Source: Oxytricha trifallax
Lineage: Eukaryota; Ciliophora; Spirotrichea; Sporadotrichida; Oxytrichidae
Direction: 5' to 3'
Assembly: GCA_000711775.1 (NCBI GenBank)
Contig: ARYC01000340.1
Location: forward strand, 85,538 to 149,537
DNA length: 64,000 nucleotides
Positions within the stretch are counted from its first letter, which is position 1, and every line of letters begins with the position of its first letter. The notes beneath the pieces are model-generated. The model saw only the letters and a program-made list of their open reading frames with translations, had not been told where the DNA came from and searched no databases. Both the position numbers and the translations under genes were made by a program. Shown here in pieces: positions 60,681-64,000 of the stretch.

Positions 60681-62084
60681 AGTAGTGTCTATAAATAGAA
60701 GTTAGCATAAAAGAGTGTAGAATATTTAAGAATTAATGATGAATATAAGATTCACACTTACAGTTTCTATCTAGAAATTGTAATTTTTCTTCAATTGTCA
60801 AATCTCAAAGTATTTAAATTTATTTAATGGGTTCAATTATAAATATATAAGTGTTCAATTACAAAATACTCGATTATTTTAAAATTAATTTTTCCATTAT
60901 AAATAAGATTGTATCAACAAGACTAAAATTTGCAATAAAGAGAAGGAATCTTGAAGATTTAATGTGTAAAATCTTATCTAAGACTTAAGTTGAAGTTAAT
61001 ACTAAGATTCTTGATTTCTAAGTCAATTAGAAAATGAGAGTTACGACGCCTTTGTCTTTGGACATTATGATAACAAGCAATTTAAATTATTTCAATTATT
61101 ATCATTCAAAATAATATAAAATAAAAATTATTAAATAATATGAATTTTATAAAATATCAATAAAATACGAAACAATAGGAAATATAAGAGATTAATTAAT
61201 CAAGAACTGCCATTATTTTATTATTTGGAAGTCAATTTATATTTAATCAAACTAAAAATACCAGCAAAATAAATGGGTTTAAGAACGAGTGATTAGTTTA
61301 TTAAAGTAACACTTATAGTATTTGTTTGTTTTTAAAATTTTATATGCTTAATTTATATATATACCTTGAAAAGTAGATGTCTAAGTGTGGAGTGAGATTA
61401 AATTTGTAAAATCCCCTATTATTTTAAAAACTTTGCATTATCAAGTTTTAAAAAGTATTATACCTAATATTCAGATTATAAATTAGATAATTTATTTAAT
61501 TTAAATACAATTCATATAAATATTACTATATTGACAAATAGAGAATAAATTTATTCATAACTCTAGGCGAACAAAATCAGAATTTGACTTTCATGCCAGA
61601 GTAGATAATTATCTCTCTAACTATAATAAGATGTTCATTTATATATTTATCATATATCAAACAATTTCAATAGTTTAGAACTCTAATATAAAATGAGTAA
61701 ATGAAATGGAGTCAAAAATGTAATAATTATCATGTTTTCCGAAAATATTTCGTTAAAATTATCTAAGAATAAATTGTAGAAATATAAAATAAAACGTTTG
61801 CTAATTTCAGCATTATTCATGAAGACTATTTAATATATCTAAATAAATATATAACCATAATCTGAATATATATATATTATTTTTTTACTATTATTTTTAT
61901 ATTCTTTTCGTAACCTGATCAAGTCAACAATGATCCAGATTTTCCTTCATTTACGTAAAAATTTAAGAATGTTAGAGCGAGTTATTAAAAACAATGTAAT
62001 CAATCTTTTAAAAAATGAATTATAATATCAGAAAATAAAGCAGAAATATTCAATAATTAATAAATTAAATAAATTAAAAATATT
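60681..62084. other. AT-rich DNA
   Basis: No gene recognised up to the 5' end of the second retrotransposon copy. The exact 5' end of that copy is uncertain; a degenerate version of the leader seems to start at about 62040-62085. Confidence 0.4.
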
Positions 62085-64000
62085 AGAATTTTGGACACAT
62101 CAAAGAAGGCGGGAAATTATGGAATAAGGAAAACTACAAACCAATGGAAGAAAGAAGCTACCAGTGTATACAGAGAAGAAAGATTAAGGGGTCAGTGGAA
62201 ACTCACAAAATCAGCAAACGTTGGAAAAGTATTTCGAAAGTTCAAAAACGAGTTCTTAAAATTCAACATTCCAAAAGCTGAATGTTCAGATTTATAATAG
62301 AAAATTTAAAGACCTAGACAGATTTACGGTCAAGCTTGACAATAGCCGACAGCTTGAATTCTACCAACCAGTGAGAGAAGCTCAAGGATGGGTAAAGAGG
62401 AATGAGAGATTCGCTGAAAAATAGAGGACTAAGAGGAGAAAACAAGTGATAAGCAACAAAAGATAACTGAATCAGATGACGATAGAATTAAACATCTGTT
62501 TGCAGAATATCAGGGGTATGAACTCAAAGTTAAAACAAGACCAATTAATGAGAGAAATAGAGAAAAAGAACCCAGACTACATAGGCCTAGTGGAAACTAG
62601 AAACTAAAGATTGATCGGAATAAATTGCAAAAACATAGCCTAAACGCAACTGGCAAGAAATGGAGGTATACTTGCACTAAACAGTGGCAAATTCGAGATG
62701 AGACCAATAAAAACACTTAAACAATATATTGCATGGACCATTCTGAATGTGGGAGGATTTCCACTACATGTAATAACAGCATAAATCCCACCATATTGGA
62801 ATGAAGAAGTAAAGGAGTTACAAAATAGACTGATCTTTATGATCAAATCATTAAAACAAAAATGCTAGAAACAAAGAATAATTGTTATGGGGGATTTTTA
62901 ACTTCCACATTAAAGATTTGGGGAAAAGACTGAATAAAGAGGGCCTCAAAGAATCTATACCTGAATGAGTGGTTACTCACACCAGAGGGAACCAATTAGA
63001 TCAAATATTTTCGAACGTGGAGACTGTCAGCTGGGAAACAAGCTAGCTAAGTTAAACGGACCACAAACTAATTTAAGTCAAGTTAAAAATTAAATACCAA
63101 GAAAGTGATTTAAAGCTATCGGACAGAGAAAGGACTATAAGAATTTCAGATGCTAGAAAAAAATGCTGGAAAACATTCATAGAAGATGGAAGGGAAATGA
63201 CTGAAGAGGACTTAAATTAACCAATACAGAAATGCTTTGAAGATAAAATAGGGAAGCAATTCAAAGGGAGAAATTGGTACTAACAACCGCCCGAGTGGGC
63301 AATAAAATGCAATGGAACAGCAGCTGAAAACGTTATTTAAGACACTAAAACAAAATGGAAAGAAGCAATGAGAGACTAAGAATAATGCCTAGAAAGAAAC
63401 GATGTTAGAGGTTTTTTCTACCTGGTAAAGAGGTTAACCAAGAGCTAAAAACAAGCTCAACCAATAAAAGGGCTGACGATAAAAGACGAGAGGACGTAAA
63501 TAGGAGATCACACGAAAGAACAAGTCCTAAAATACTATCGTGAACTTTTCAGAGACAACAGGGAGTAAAAAGAAAGAGACAGAAACAAAAAGGATACGGT
63601 AATGATTGATGAACAAGACAAAGAAAATCTATGTAATGAAGCCGATGTGGAGAAAATTATATAGGAGTGTAACTTTATCAAAGCTATTGGTCCAGATGGA
63701 TTTGATGGAAAGATGCTAAATAAATCTAAAACCATTTCCAAAACTATGAGCAAGAAGATCAACCAATGGTTAAACGAAGGCCACATTCCATAATATATAA
63801 AAGAAGGGAGGTTGATACTCTTGAGCAAGGGACAAAAGGAATCTTATCCAGAGGTCAATAATACAAGACCTATTGTGGTTAATTCTCATTTAGGAAAAAT
63901 AGTAGAGAAAGTAATAATCAACATAATAAATGAGGAAAAAAGTGGGCTATTAAAAACTGGTAATTACCAAAATGGATTTAAAGAAAACAAAAGCACACAC
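62085..64000 (+). mobile_element. Second copy of the EN-RT non-LTR retrotransposon (partial, runs off window)
   Basis: Collinear with 33205-35850 at the protein level, but without the 676-bp insertion. The upstream 36-bp leader is only weakly preserved. The copy continues past the window end inside the reverse transcriptase domain, so whether it carries the protease ORF cannot be seen. Confidence 0.9.
62119..64000 (+). pseudogene. Endonuclease-reverse transcriptase, second copy, 5' part
   Basis: ATG 62119 (MEQGKLQTNGRKKLPVY) aligns with the start of the first copy. The endonuclease domain shows ICLQNIRGMNSKLKQD, YIGLVETRN, IIVMGDF and GNQLDQIFSNVETVSWETS. The linker and RT start follow with ERNDVRGFFYLVKRL, FIKAIGPDGFDGKMLNK and NNTRPIVVNSHLGKIVEK. 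Lesions: one extra T in the run after GGGGGA near 62897 and a TGA at about 62967 where the first copy has Gly. Differences from the first copy are scattered and often conservative, suggesting that both descend from elements once under selection. TAA/TAG are Gln throughout. Confidence 0.9.

Noticed and set aside
62640..62846. Minus-strand frame in the second retroelement copy
   Set aside because: Antisense to the conserved endonuclease domain.

Overview
This is an AT-rich (by eye well over 70% A+T), gene-poor eukaryotic window that reads as germline (micronuclear) DNA of a spirotrich ciliate, most likely an Oxytricha/Sterkiella/Stylonychia relative. Three observations support this. (1) Every recognisable protein needs TAA and TAG read as glutamine, with TGA as the only stop. 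(2) A complete 3991-bp element at 40919-44909 has the hallmarks of the TBE/Tec transposons of these ciliates: 78-bp terminal inverted repeats beginning with C4A4-telomere-like sequence, an AAT target duplication, and three genes (zinc-finger kinase, ~22 kDa ORF, IS630/Tc1-type transposase). (3) Introns are very short (32-59 nt). Almost nothing looks like a functional host gene. Most of what codes is transposon or decaying gene copies, as expected of DNA removed from the somatic nucleus. The species name is inference.

Layout. 1-7.8 kb: AT-rich DNA with one ~410-bp foldback repeat (copy 1). 7.8-20.5 kb: a graveyard of broken coding blocks: an unidentified minus-strand gene (7870-10700), an intron-bearing Cys/His-rich plus coiled-coil gene (11363-14178, minus), a second IS630-like transposase (14298-15792), an MT-A70 adenine-methyltransferase relative with DPPH instead of DPPW (16316-17193), and an unidentified ~460-codon block (19070-20454). 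21.8-32.3 kb: weaker coding remnants and foldback copies 2 and 3. 33.2-39.4 kb: foldback copy 4, split by one 5839-bp non-LTR retrotransposon bounded by a 14-bp target duplication. 40.9-44.9 kb: the TBE-type element. 45-51.7 kb: AT-rich DNA with a long (ATT)n tract. 51.9-53.2 kb: unidentified minus-strand coding block. 53.3-60.7 kb: three large inverted-repeat elements (824, 930, 641 bp) and a 261-bp MITE; two of the large ones enclose GC-richer coding cargo unlike any transposase. 62.1-64 kb: a second copy of the retrotransposon, cut by the window edge.

Most striking is the 33205-39043 retroelement. It carries an endonuclease-reverse transcriptase ORF followed by an intact 545-codon ORF resembling a C48 (Ulp1/SENP-type) cysteine protease, and an identical 36-bp leader stands just upstream of both start codons. 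The inverted repeat into which it inserted gives an internal check that both ORFs arrived in one event. The palindromic elements carrying coding cargo at 55.5 and 60.0 kb are the second candidate for something undescribed. All translations were made by hand, so frameshift positions are approximate to about 10-30 bases.
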